From CBDUXP01 sp965371225 [NCBI: uncultured bacterium] (GTDB taxonomy: Bacteria > Abyssobacteria > SURF-5 > CBDUXP01), in contig CBDUXP010000090.1 of the NCBI GenBank assembly GCA_965371225.1, forward strand, positions 1-11,889: 11,889 nucleotides of DNA, written 5' to 3'. How positions within the stretch are numbered: the first letter of the stretch is position 1; each line of letters starts with the position of its first letter. This document shows, one piece after another, positions 1 to 7,333 of the stretch. The position numbers were made by a program, and so were the translations under genes. A model generated the notes under the pieces. That model was given only the letters and a program-made list of their open reading frames with translations, had not been told where the DNA came from and made no database searches.

Positions 1-1079
1 CCGCGCATGAACTCGAGCATGGGCAGCAAGGGGACCGCTTTCCCGTGCGCTACCCCGTGTGCTTCGTATACCGGAATGTCCTCCGCACCGCACTGCTGCG
101 TGAACTCGTAACACAACCGGCTCTTGCCCGTGCCCGCCAGCGCCACCACGCCCACCACCTGGCCGTCGCCGCTCCGCGCTCGCTCCAACGCGTCGTGCAA
201 CGTGCGCATCTCCCCGGCGCGTCCCACGAATTTACTAAACCCCCGTGCGCGCGCCACGTCCAACCGGCTGCGCGCGGCGCCGACCCCTTGCAGCTCGCGC
301 ACGCCCAGGTCGCCCTGCACGCCCTTGACCGGCATGGGCCCCAGGTCGCGCATGGCGAAGAACCCGCCCACGATGCCCGCCGTGTGTTCCGTCACGAAGA
401 CCGTGCCCGGGTCCGCCATGGTCTCCATGCGCTGGGCGAGCCCGACCGTGTGCCCGATGGCCGTGTAGTCCATGTGCAGGTCGTCGCCAATGGCGGCCAC
501 CACGACTTCCCCCGAGTTCAAGCCCACGCGCACCCCCAGGCTCACCCCGTGTGTGCGGCGGACCTCGTCCGCGTACTGCCGGACGTCGTCCCGCAGTTGC
601 AGCGCCGCATAGCACGCGCGCTGCGCGTGGTCCTCGTGCGCGATGGGCGCGCCGAACAGCGCCATGATCCCGTCCCCCGTGAACTGGTTGACGGTCCCCT
701 CGTAGCGGTGCACGCCCTCGGCCAGCACGCGGACGCAGCCCTCCATGATCCCGTGCCACGTCTCCGGGTCCATTCCCGCTTGCAGGTCCATGGACCCCCG
801 CACGTCCGCGAACAGCACCGTCACCTGCTTGCGCTCCCCCTCGATCGCCCCGCGGCTGTGCAGAATCTTGTCCGCCAGATGTTGCGGCGGTTTGTATGCA
901 CGGGGATCGCGTGCCGGCGTGGCGGCCGGGGCCACGGTGGTCCCGCAGCCGTCGCAGAATTGCGCGTCGGCGCGCAGTTCTCGACCGCACGAGGCACAGG
1001 TCGCGGTCAGCGGGGCGCCGCAGCCGTCGCAGAAGGCCGCGTCGCCGCGATTCGCACGACCGCAGGCGGAACAGTCCAT
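1..1079 (-). CDS. Zinc-ribbon class III adenylate/guanylate cyclase with P-loop ATPase region (partial, C-terminus beyond left edge)
   Basis: The reading frame starts at ATG 1079-1077 and stays open to the window edge, giving 359 residues without a stop. Two four-Cys zinc ribbons open the protein (C3/C6/C17/C20 and C28/C31/C42/C45). A class III cyclase domain follows at about residues 80-260. Its two metal-binding aspartates are visible as D92 in FADVRGS and D136 in FTGDGIMALFGAP, at the usual 44-residue spacing. The transition-state Arg is kept (R217), but the usual Asn four residues before it is Gly213, and the position of the adenine-selecting Lys is Gln132. An FVGRAGE motif then leads into a P-loop, ALAGTGKSR (K319, S320). 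This order matches the family of cyclases fused to an AAA/STAND-type ATPase and, usually, C-terminal TPR repeats, which would lie outside the window. Expected role: cytoplasmic cyclic-nucleotide signalling. The nucleotide made is uncertain. The gene is transcribed divergently from the acyltransferase pair. A purine-rich GGGGGGA sits 6 nt before the ATG. Confidence 0.92.
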   Translation of the reverse strand, partial: MDCSACGRANRGDAAFCDGCGAPLTATCASCGRELRADAQFCDGCGTTVAPAATPARDPRAYKPPQHLADKILHSRGAIEGERKQVTVLFADVRGSMDLQAGMDPETWHGIMEGCVRVLAEGVHRYEGTVNQFTGDGIMALFGAPIAHEDHAQRACYAALQLRDDVRQYADEVRRTHGVSLGVRVGLNSGEVVVAAIGDDLHMDYTAIGHTVGLAQRMETMADPGTVFVTEHTAGIVGGFFAMRDLGPMPVKGVQGDLGVRELQGVGAARSRLDVARARGFSKFVGRAGEMRTLHDALERARSGDGQVVGVVALAGTGKSRLCYEFTQQCGAEDIPVYEAHGVAHGKAVPLLPMLEFMR

Positions 1080-1080
1080 G

Positions 1081-1098
1081 GGCGATCCCCCCATCGCC
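1081..1098 (-). promoter_or_regulatory. Hairpin with the Shine-Dalgarno-like G run in its loop, at the cyclase start
   Basis: The cyclase leader contains a perfect inverted repeat, GGCGAT / ATCGCC, around a six-base GGGGGG loop, ending one base before the ATG at 1079. The G run is the only Shine-Dalgarno-like sequence for this gene. The fold could therefore present or mask the ribosome binding site. As DNA, the same sequence is a symmetric site that a dimeric repressor could bind. The repeat is seen directly; the function is inference. Confidence 0.45.
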
Positions 1099-1118
1099 GG
1101 GCTACACAGGCGGCCGCC

Positions 1119-1124
1119 AGCATA
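1119..1124 (-). promoter_or_regulatory. Possible -10 element for the cyclase gene
   Basis: TATGCT on the minus strand lies about 40 nt upstream of the cyclase start codon, inside very GC-rich DNA. I see no convincing -35 hexamer at 16-18 nt upstream, so this is a weak candidate. Confidence 0.25.
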
Positions 1125-1172
1125 CCGCATGGCGCGCGGCCCGCCGGGCGCGGCCTGCGCGGGGGGGACCCT

Positions 1173-1183
1173 TGCTATAGAAT
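1173..1183 (+). promoter_or_regulatory. Extended -10 promoter for the first WS/DGAT gene
   Basis: TGCTATAGAAT combines the TGn extension with TATAGA, five of six matches to TATAAT, and is the only AT-rich patch in this intergenic region. Transcription would begin near 1188, leaving a leader of about 54 nt that contains the GGAGAAGGG ribosome binding site at 1224-1232. No -35 match is evident, which is acceptable for an extended -10 promoter. Confidence 0.55.
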
Positions 1184-1241
1184 GCACGCGCTCGGGCGCC
1201 GTGGGCTGCGCAAGCAGGCGCCCGGAGAAGGGATACGAGCA

Positions 1242-2747
1242 ATGGCTGCTTGGGACCGCCTCACGGGCTTAGACGCGACCTTCCTCGAACTGGAGGACGG
1301 CAACGCGCACATGCACATCGGGGCGACGATGGTGTTCGAACCGGGGCCGCTGGTGGGCGCGGACGGGCGGCTGGACATCGAGCGCATTCGCCGCGCCGTG
1401 GCCGCCAAGCTCCACCTAGTGGCGCGGTACCGCCAGAAGCTGGCCTATGTCCCCCTGGAAGGGCACCCGGTCTGGGTGGACGACGACCAGTTCAACCTGG
1501 AGTACCACGTGCGGCTGACGGCGCTGCCCTACCCGGGCGGGCCGGACGAGCTGAAACGGCTGACGGCCCGGATCATGTCCCAGATGCTGGATCGCGGGAA
1601 GCCCCTCTGGGAGATTTGGATCGTCGAGGGGTTGCAGAGCGGCGGCTTCGCGATGATCAACAAGACGCACCACTGCATGGTCGACGGCATCAGCGGCAGC
1701 GATATCATCTCGACCCTGCTCGATCCCGATCCGCGCTTGCCCACCGGCCGGCCCCAGGCCTGGAAGCCGCGGCCGACGCCGCACGCCGTGAACTTGACGG
1801 CCGATGCGGTGCGGCATCGCCTCGAGCAACCGCTGGAACTGTTGCGCGCGACGCGGCGGGCCATTACGAATCCGATCACCACGCTGCGTGAGGCGCAAGC
1901 GGCGGTGCAGAGCGTGGCCCAGGCGGTGGCGCCGGGGCTCACCAAGGCCTCCGAGACACCCTTCAACGTGCCCATCGGGCCGCACCGGCAGATGGAATGG
2001 ACGTCCATGCCCCTGGCCCAAGTCAAGGCCGTCAAGGACGCGTTGGGCGGCACGGTGAACGACGTGGTGTTGGCGACGGTGGCGGGCGCGGTGCGCCGCT
2101 ACTTCAGGTACCGCCGGGTGCCCGTGCGGGATCTGGACTTCCGCGTGATGATCCCGGTCAGCGTGCGGACCAAGGGGGAGGAGGGCGCACTGGGCAACCG
2201 GGTGTCGCTCATGGTGGCGCCGCTGCCCATCGGCCTCAAATCGGCCGTGGAGCGGCTGCACGCCATCATCGCGACGACGAAGGACCTGAAGCGCAGCAAG
2301 CAGGCGGTGGGCGCTGAGCGGCTGACGAGCATGGCGGAGTGGGCGGTGCCGAATCTGATGGCCCAGGCCGCGCGCCTGGTCACGCGGGCGCGGGCGTTCA
2401 ACCTGGTGGTGACCAATGTGCCCGGCCCGCAAGTCACGCTGTACCTGGAGGGGGCCCGGATGGTGGCCTCCTATCCCGTCGTCCCCTTGACGCACAACAT
2501 GGCGTGCGGGGTCGCGCTGTTCAGTTACGACGGGACCCTGTACTGGGGCCTCAACGGCGACTGGGACGCCATGGCGGATATGGATCGGCTGATCCGGTTC
2601 GTGGGCGAGGCGTTCGACGAGCTGCAAACGGCGGCGGAGCACGTCAGCCGCCGGGAGACCGCGACGCCGGCGCCGCCCGCCCGGAAGCGCAAGCCCCGGC
2701 GTAAGAAGGTCGAGGCCGCCACGGCCGCGAACCGCAAGTCGGCCTAA
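1242..2747 (+). CDS. Wax ester synthase/diacylglycerol O-acyltransferase (WS/DGAT), first copy
   Basis: This 501-residue bifunctional acyltransferase would transfer an acyl group from acyl-CoA to a fatty alcohol or diacylglycerol, forming wax ester or triacylglycerol at the membrane/lipid-droplet surface. The catalytic motif HHCMVDG is at residues 143-149 (His144 is the expected base, Asp148 structural). Other family landmarks are GKPLWEIW just before it, NDVVLA from N273, and NVPGP at 392-396. The length fits the family (about 450-500). The frame is open far upstream, but ATG 1242 is chosen because GGAGAAGGG lies 9 nt upstream and the protein start M-x-x-W-D/E-R-L-T matches the paralogue downstream. 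Residues 476-501 form a Lys/Arg/Ala/Pro tail (RKRKPRRKK) beyond the catalytic core. It is divergent from the cyclase gene and 130 bp upstream of a second copy. Confidence 0.95.
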   Translation: MAAWDRLTGLDATFLELEDGNAHMHIGATMVFEPGPLVGADGRLDIERIRRAVAAKLHLVARYRQKLAYVPLEGHPVWVDDDQFNLEYHVRLTALPYPGGPDELKRLTARIMSQMLDRGKPLWEIWIVEGLQSGGFAMINKTHHCMVDGISGSDIISTLLDPDPRLPTGRPQAWKPRPTPHAVNLTADAVRHRLEQPLELLRATRRAITNPITTLREAQAAVQSVAQAVAPGLTKASETPFNVPIGPHRQMEWTSMPLAQVKAVKDALGGTVNDVVLATVAGAVRRYFRYRRVPVRDLDFRVMIPVSVRTKGEEGALGNRVSLMVAPLPIGLKSAVERLHAIIATTKDLKRSKQAVGAERLTSMAEWAVPNLMAQAARLVTRARAFNLVVTNVPGPQVTLYLEGARMVASYPVVPLTHNMACGVALFSYDGTLYWGLNGDWDAMADMDRLIRFVGEAFDELQTAAEHVSRRETATPAPPARKRKPRRKKVEAATAANRKSA

Positions 2748-2789
2748 GGAGCGGCCCGGCCCGCCGCCCGCGCATTTCGGGGCCGGTCA

Positions 2790-2798
2790 TGGTAGGGT
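2790..2798 (+). promoter_or_regulatory. Possible extended -10 promoter for the second WS/DGAT gene
   Basis: TGGTAGGGT has the TGn extension and a TAnnnT core, the same architecture as the element before the first copy. It would give a leader of about 75 nt. The intergenic region (2748-2877) also has a CCGGCCC / GGGCCGG inverted repeat at 2756-2762 and 2780-2786 without a T run, a possible but weak pause or terminator. A promoter of its own is plausible, though the two genes may also be co-transcribed. Confidence 0.35.
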
Positions 2799-2877
2799 AT
2801 GCGGGGACACAGAGAGTACCGCCGAGCGAGGGGTTAGGGACAGAAGCGCCAGGCGTGTGGGCGCGGGGGAATAGCGT

Positions 2878-4422
2878 ATGCCCTCTTGGGAGCGGTTGAC
2901 CGCGTTGGACGCGTCGTTCCTCGGTCTAGAAGACGGGGACCTCCACATGCACGTGGGCGCGACGCTCTCGTTCGAGCCCGGGTCCCTGGTCGGCCCGCAC
3001 GGCGAAGTGGATATCACGCGCATCCGGAAGGTGGTGGCGTCCAAGCTCCACCTGGTGCCGCGCTACCGGCAGCGGCTGGCAGCGATCCCCTACGAAGGCC
3101 ACCCCATCTGGATTGACGACGACCGGTTCAACATCGAGTACCACGTGCGGTTGACGGCGCTGCCGAAGCCCGGCGATGGGGACGAACTGATGCGACTGGC
3201 CGGGCGGATCATGTCGCAACAACTGGACCGCGGGAAGCCGCTGTGGGAAATGTGGGTGGTCGAAGGGGTGCAGGGCGGCGGCTTCGCCATCATCTGCAAG
3301 AACCACCACTGCATGATCGATGGCATCGCCGGCACCGACATCCTGACCGCCCTCCTCGACATGAATCCGGATCTGCGGGCCGGGCGGCCCAAGCCGTGGC
3401 GGCCGCGCCGCGCGCCCCACGCCATCAGCCTCGTGTCGAGCGCGCTGCTCCGGCGCATCGAAGCCCCGGCGGAATTCCTGCGGTCGACCCGCCGGGCGCT
3501 CCGCTCGCCCCGCAAACTGTTGCGCGATGCGGGGGACTACATCGAGAGCATTGGAGAAATTCTGGCGCCGGGCCTGAACGGGGGCTCACAGACGCCACTG
3601 AACGCCCAGATCGGGACGCACCGCCGCTTCCGTTGGCTGACGATGGACCTGGGGGAAGTGAAGGCGGTGAAGAACGCGTTGGGCGGCACGCTGAACGATG
3701 TGGTGCTCGCCACGGTGACCGGGATGTTGCGGCGCTTCTTCCGCCACCGGGGCATCGCCGTCGCCGGGCTGGACATCAAAGCGCTGGTGCCGGTCAGCGT
3801 GCGGCCGGATGCGGCCCGCGGGCAGATGGGCAATCAGATCGCCACGATGGTGGCGCCCCTGCCGCTGAAGTTGAAGACGGCGCGCGCGCGGTTGGCCGCC
3901 GTGCACAAGACGACGCAAGGCCTCAAGGAAAGCAAGCAAGCCATCGGCGCGGAACGGCTCGCGGCGGTGGCGGACTGGACGGTGCCGAACATCCTCGTGC
4001 AGGCCGTGCGCATTCAGACGCGCGCGCGGGCGTACAACCTGGTGGTGACCAACGTGCCGGGGCCACAGATTCCGCTGTACATGGACGGCGCGCGCATGAC
4101 CACCACCTATCCGTTGGTGCCGCTCTTGGGGCGGAACCAGTGCCTGGGCATCGCGCTGATGAGTTACAACGGCAAACTCTTCTGGGGCCTCAATGGCGAT
4201 TTCGAAGGCATGTCGGACCTGGACATGGTGGCGAAGTTTCTGCAAGCGGCCTTCGAGGAGCTGCAGGAAGCCGCCGGGATTCAGCCGGCGAAGGCGCCGC
4301 GCAAAGCCCAGGGGAAGCGCGCGGCCGCGAAACAGGCGGCGGCCGGCCATGCGCGACCCGCCGCCGCCGGGAAGCCGGGAGCGGCCGCGACAAACAAACC
4401 GTCCGCGGCGGCGTCCGGCTAA
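2878..4422 (+). CDS. Wax ester synthase/diacylglycerol O-acyltransferase (WS/DGAT), second copy
   Basis: A 514-residue paralogue of the preceding gene, with the same expected reaction. The catalytic HHCMIDG is again at 143-149, ND at 273-274 and NVPGP at 392-396. The two proteins therefore keep register at every landmark checked, and about 105 of the first 149 residues are identical by eye. Differences around the active site (CKNHH against NKTHH, EMWVVEGVQ against EIWIVEGLQ) are mostly conservative. The sequence diverges completely after about residue 469 into a 45-residue Ala/Lys/Pro/Gly tail (PAKAPRKAQGKR onwards), which is longer and less basic than the tail of the first copy. ATG 2878 has GGGGGA 7 nt upstream. 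Tandem duplication is the simplest origin. Different acyl or alcohol preferences would be the usual reason to keep both, but nothing here shows that. Confidence 0.95.
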   Translation: MPSWERLTALDASFLGLEDGDLHMHVGATLSFEPGSLVGPHGEVDITRIRKVVASKLHLVPRYRQRLAAIPYEGHPIWIDDDRFNIEYHVRLTALPKPGDGDELMRLAGRIMSQQLDRGKPLWEMWVVEGVQGGGFAIICKNHHCMIDGIAGTDILTALLDMNPDLRAGRPKPWRPRRAPHAISLVSSALLRRIEAPAEFLRSTRRALRSPRKLLRDAGDYIESIGEILAPGLNGGSQTPLNAQIGTHRRFRWLTMDLGEVKAVKNALGGTLNDVVLATVTGMLRRFFRHRGIAVAGLDIKALVPVSVRPDAARGQMGNQIATMVAPLPLKLKTARARLAAVHKTTQGLKESKQAIGAERLAAVADWTVPNILVQAVRIQTRARAYNLVVTNVPGPQIPLYMDGARMTTTYPLVPLLGRNQCLGIALMSYNGKLFWGLNGDFEGMSDLDMVAKFLQAAFEELQEAAGIQPAKAPRKAQGKRAAAKQAAAGHARPAAAGKPGAAATNKPSAAASG

Positions 4423-4429
4423 CCCCCCA

Positions 4430-4452
4430 CGGCCGACCCGGCGGACCGGCCG
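4430..4452 (+). terminator. GC-rich inverted repeat downstream of the second WS/DGAT gene, possible terminator
   Basis: CGGCCG at 4430-4435 and again at 4447-4452 can pair around an 11-base loop, 7 nt after the stop codon. There is no T run, so it is not a canonical intrinsic terminator and could be only a pause site or chance in GC-rich DNA. Confidence 0.25.
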
Positions 4453-4489
4453 CGGGCGCTCCCCCGATGCGCGGTTCCCCTCCCCCGCC

Positions 4490-5194
4490 GTGAACGGCAA
4501 CCGATGCTTCGGCCCGGGCGATGCCTGCCTCATCCTGCTGGGCTTCTTCGCGACGCACGCGGCGGTGGAGACCGCGGCGCACGCTAGCGGCGGCGTGTCG
4601 ACTCCGGGCGGGGTGGCCTACGCGCTGCTCGTGTCGACGATGGCGGGTGGGGCCGTCGCGCTCGTCCTCAGCCACCTGCGCATCCGCGTCCGCGCGCGCG
4701 AGCCGTACCGCACCGCCATCGGCTGGGCCCCGGGCACCCCGGCGCAGTGGGCGCTGGCCGCGGGGGCCGGCGCGGCGCTGGGCCTGGCGTACCTGGCCGT
4801 CAGCCGGTGGGGGCTCCCACCGGATCCCGCCGCGGACCTGGGGCCGCGCGCGATGCTGGGCCGCACCCCCGGCCTACCGAGACTCCTGTGGGCGGCGGTC
4901 GGCCTCGCCATCGCGCCGCCCGTGGAAGAATTCGTCTTTCGCGGTGTGGTGTACTCCGGATTCGTCCGGCGCTGGTCCCCGCTCGCGGCCGGGGCCATGA
5001 CGACGGGGCTGTTCTTGCTCATGCACGTGCGCGAGGCGCAGGCCTATTGGCCGGCGCTCGGGACCATCACGGCGTTGGGCGCGGTGACAGTCGCGCTGCG
5101 CGCGCGCACCGGGTGCGTGGGGCCCGCCGTGGTGGCGCACGTGTCCTACAACGCGGTCATCGTCACCGCCGCGCTCCGACTGCCCCCCACCTAA
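4490..5194 (+). CDS. CPBP-family intramembrane metalloprotease (Rce1/Abi-like)
   Basis: This 234-residue polytopic membrane protein carries all three CPBP motifs: EExxxR as E146 E147 F V F R151, FxxxH as F175 L L M H179, and HxxxN as H217 V S Y N221. In Rce1 these residues hold the metal and water for peptide cleavage within the membrane. Hydrophobic stretches lie at roughly 12-30, 41-60, 86-104, 132-144, 160-178, 185-200 and 210-228. The start is taken as GTG 4490. It is the only plausible start just before the first membrane segment, since the next in-frame ATG would remove that segment. No Shine-Dalgarno or -10 element is visible, so the exact start is uncertain. The substrate is unknown. 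Neighbours give no hint of prenyl-protein processing, bacteriocin immunity or phage defence. It ends 27 bp before the next gene and may be co-transcribed with it. Confidence 0.85.
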   Translation: MNGNRCFGPGDACLILLGFFATHAAVETAAHASGGVSTPGGVAYALLVSTMAGGAVALVLSHLRIRVRAREPYRTAIGWAPGTPAQWALAAGAGAALGLAYLAVSRWGLPPDPAADLGPRAMLGRTPGLPRLLWAAVGLAIAPPVEEFVFRGVVYSGFVRRWSPLAAGAMTTGLFLLMHVREAQAYWPALGTITALGAVTVALRARTGCVGPAVVAHVSYNAVIVTAALRLPPT

Positions 5195-5206
5195 GCGCGG
5201 CTCCCG

Positions 5207-5212
5207 TACAAT
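5207..5212 (+). promoter_or_regulatory. -10 element placed for a near-leaderless transcript
   Basis: TACAAT matches the -10 consensus at five of six positions and stands in GC-rich sequence, 9 nt before the GTG start at 5222. Transcription would begin at or within a few bases of the start codon. A weak AGG at 5213-5215 is the only Shine-Dalgarno candidate. No -35 match is seen at 17 nt spacing. Confidence 0.45.
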
Positions 5213-5221
5213 AGGCGCGCC

Positions 5222-7306
5222 GTGCACGCGCAACCGGTCGACCGTTTGCCGGGACGTTCGGTGTCCTGGGCGGTGCTGTTTTTCCTGGTGCTCACCATCG
5301 TCTGTACGTGGCCGATGGCGCGGGACGTGCGCGACCACGTGCAGGATCGCGGCGACCCGCTGCTGCAAGTGGTGTTGTTGGCGTGGGCCACGGATGCGCT
5401 TTTGACGCCGGGCGATGCGTGGCTGGACACGCCGCAGTTCCACCCGTACCGCGACACCGGCGTGTACCAGACCAGCATGTTGGGCCAGGTGCCGCTCTTC
5501 GCGCCCGTGTACCGGCTGAGCGGGAACCCGGTGCTCGCGGTGCAGGCGAGCTTTCTCGCCACGCTGTTCCTCTCCGGCTTGTGCATGTGGGCGTACGTGC
5601 GGCGCATTACTGGGCTGTCCACGGCCGGATTGCTCGCGGGCCTGGTCTTCGCGTTTCACCAGTACCGGTTCCGCAACCTGCAACACATGCAGGTCATGAG
5701 CATCTGGTGGTGGCCGCTGGCCCTGTGGGCGCTGGAGGATTTCTTGACGACCCGCCGGTGGCGCAGTGCGCTGGCGTTGGGCGCGTGCGCCGTTGGGCAA
5801 CTGTACTGCTCCGTGTACATGACGTTCATGCTCGGGCTCATCGTGGGCATACGCTGCGTCGTCGAGTGCGTAGCGGAACCCGGGCGGCTCAGCGACCGGA
5901 CGCTCTGGCGCCGCGGGGGGCTGGTGCTGCTCCTCGCCGGCGTGGCCGTGGCGCCGCTCCTGCTGGCGTACCTGCGCGTGGCGCGGCAATTCCCCCCCGC
6001 GCACGATCTGGACACCATCGTGCAGTTCAGCGCGGCGCCGCGCGACTACCTGCGCGTCGGGCTGAGCAGCGTGCCGTATTACTGGCTGCGTGCGCGCGCA
6101 GCCTGGCAGTACACGTTCGAGCAGCACGTGCTGTTTCCCGGGCTGGTCCCCGTGGCGCTGGCCCTGTACGGCTTCGTGGCGGCGGAAGCCCTCGGCCGCC
6201 GCACGCAGGGCGCCGGGCAGGCTATCCGGCGGCGGGCATTCAGTCTGGTGCTGACCGCCGCGCTGGGCATCGTGCTCAGCCTGGGGCCCTACCTGAAGTA
6301 CGGCGGCCAGGCGACGGACATTCCTCTGCCCGCCTTCGCGCTCCTCACGTACGTGCCGGGCTACGCCATCTTCCGCGTAAATACCCGGTTCGCGTTCCTG
6401 CTCTTGTTCGCGCTCAGCATTGGCGTGGGGCGCGCGTATGCGGCGCTCGCCACGCGCCCCACCCTGTCCGACCGGGGCCGGAAACTCCTTTTCGGCGGCA
6501 TCGCCGCCCTGCTCCTCCTGGAAAACTGGAACGCGCCGGTGCCGACCGTGCGCGTGCCGGTGGGTGACGACCTCCCGCCGGTCTACGCCGCGCTCGCGGA
6601 GGAGGCGACCGGGCGCGGGCCGGTGCTGCACGTACCGTTCGGCCGGAACCTCTATGAAGAGATCGAGCGGGTGTACGGCGGCCTGCGCCACCGGCGCCCC
6701 ATGGTGAACGGGTACAGCACGGTGCAGCCGCCGGGCTATCTGCAACTGGCGGCGCTGGCGCGCCGGGGCCCCACGCCGGCGTTCCTCACCGCGGCGGTCG
6801 GCATCAACGCGGACACCCTCGTCGTCCACTACGACGCGATGCCACCGGCAGAGGCGGCGCGGTGGCGCGCCGCGCGCATGCGAACGGGCATCCATGTGGT
6901 ACGCGAGTTCGCGGGCGTCGACGTGTGGAAGCTCGCCCTCGACCGCACCTTTCTGGACCAACCTGTTGCCCGCCTCAGCGTGCCGCCCCTCGCCGCCGGC
7001 GCGACGGCCACGGTCCCCCTGCGCTTCTCGACGCCTCCGCAGACCGCCTGGCGGTGTCCGCGGCCGCTAGGCCAGCGCGACGCCACGGTCACGTGGCAGC
7101 CGCTGGGCAGCGGCGCGCTCGTCGAGGAACCGACGCGGGTGCGGGTGCCGCTTTTCGTCGTGTGGACGCAACCCATGGAGGTTCCCCTGCGGCTGCACGC
7201 GCCCCTCCTGCCCGGTGAGTACACGCTGCGGGTGGATTGCGGCGTGGCCGTGGCGGAAGCGCCGGTCCAGGTCCTGCCACCGCGGGCACCCGACGCCGCC
7301 GGCTAG
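5222..7306 (+). CDS. Polytopic membrane protein with GT-C glycosyltransferase-like architecture, function unknown
   Basis: This is a 694-residue protein. The first 435 residues carry about ten to eleven hydrophobic segments (for example 15-34, 104-125, 132-147, 160-172, 182-212, 232-250, 304-322, 341-357, 366-380, 390-410, 421-434). The first loop after segment 1 has a D42-x-x-D45-P pair followed by HPYRDTGVYQTSMLGQVP, and HQYRFRNLQHMQ lies at 146-157. This arrangement recalls GT-C enzymes, which use lipid-linked sugars and place an acidic motif in the first outer loop, and a set of uncharacterised bacterial membrane proteins of this style. I cannot name a substrate. Residues 436-694 are soluble. 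They include a mixed segment with RRPMVNGYS (491-499) and a final beta-rich, Pro-rich part from about 580. The GTG start is set by the TACAAT element 9 nt upstream and by segment 1 beginning near residue 15. It runs convergent to the next gene. Confidence 0.85.
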   Translation: MHAQPVDRLPGRSVSWAVLFFLVLTIVCTWPMARDVRDHVQDRGDPLLQVVLLAWATDALLTPGDAWLDTPQFHPYRDTGVYQTSMLGQVPLFAPVYRLSGNPVLAVQASFLATLFLSGLCMWAYVRRITGLSTAGLLAGLVFAFHQYRFRNLQHMQVMSIWWWPLALWALEDFLTTRRWRSALALGACAVGQLYCSVYMTFMLGLIVGIRCVVECVAEPGRLSDRTLWRRGGLVLLLAGVAVAPLLLAYLRVARQFPPAHDLDTIVQFSAAPRDYLRVGLSSVPYYWLRARAAWQYTFEQHVLFPGLVPVALALYGFVAAEALGRRTQGAGQAIRRRAFSLVLTAALGIVLSLGPYLKYGGQATDIPLPAFALLTYVPGYAIFRVNTRFAFLLLFALSIGVGRAYAALATRPTLSDRGRKLLFGGIAALLLLENWNAPVPTVRVPVGDDLPPVYAALAEEATGRGPVLHVPFGRNLYEEIERVYGGLRHRRPMVNGYSTVQPPGYLQLAALARRGPTPAFLTAAVGINADTLVVHYDAMPPAEAARWRAARMRTGIHVVREFAGVDVWKLALDRTFLDQPVARLSVPPLAAGATATVPLRFSTPPQTAWRCPRPLGQRDATVTWQPLGSGALVEEPTRVRVPLFVVWTQPMEVPLRLHAPLLPGEYTLRVDCGVAVAEAPVQVLPPRAPDAAG

Positions 7307-7333
7307 CAGGCGCGGCACGGCTACGCGTCTGTC

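Noticed and set aside
45-1241. A plus-strand open frame running from 45 into the first acyltransferase, which would add about 400 residues to it
   Set aside because: This part is antisense to the cyclase gene, whose protein has clear domains. The extra sequence is Arg/His/Ala-rich noise of GC-rich DNA. The true start is at 1242, with a ribosome binding site and a paralogue match.
4193-4489. N-terminal extension of the CPBP protease back to 4193
   Set aside because: It overlaps the end of the second acyltransferase out of frame and is Arg/Pro-rich. The GTG at 4490 precedes the first membrane segment.
4490-5194. CPBP (Abi-like) protease as part of a phage-defence system
   Set aside because: The family name includes Abi, but no toxin, nuclease, restriction or other defence gene is nearby, and CPBP proteins have many housekeeping roles.
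4874-6961. A 695-residue minus-strand open frame
   Set aside because: It is antisense to the CPBP and GT-C-like genes, has shadow-type composition (Arg, His, Gln, Pro) and shows no membrane segments or motifs.
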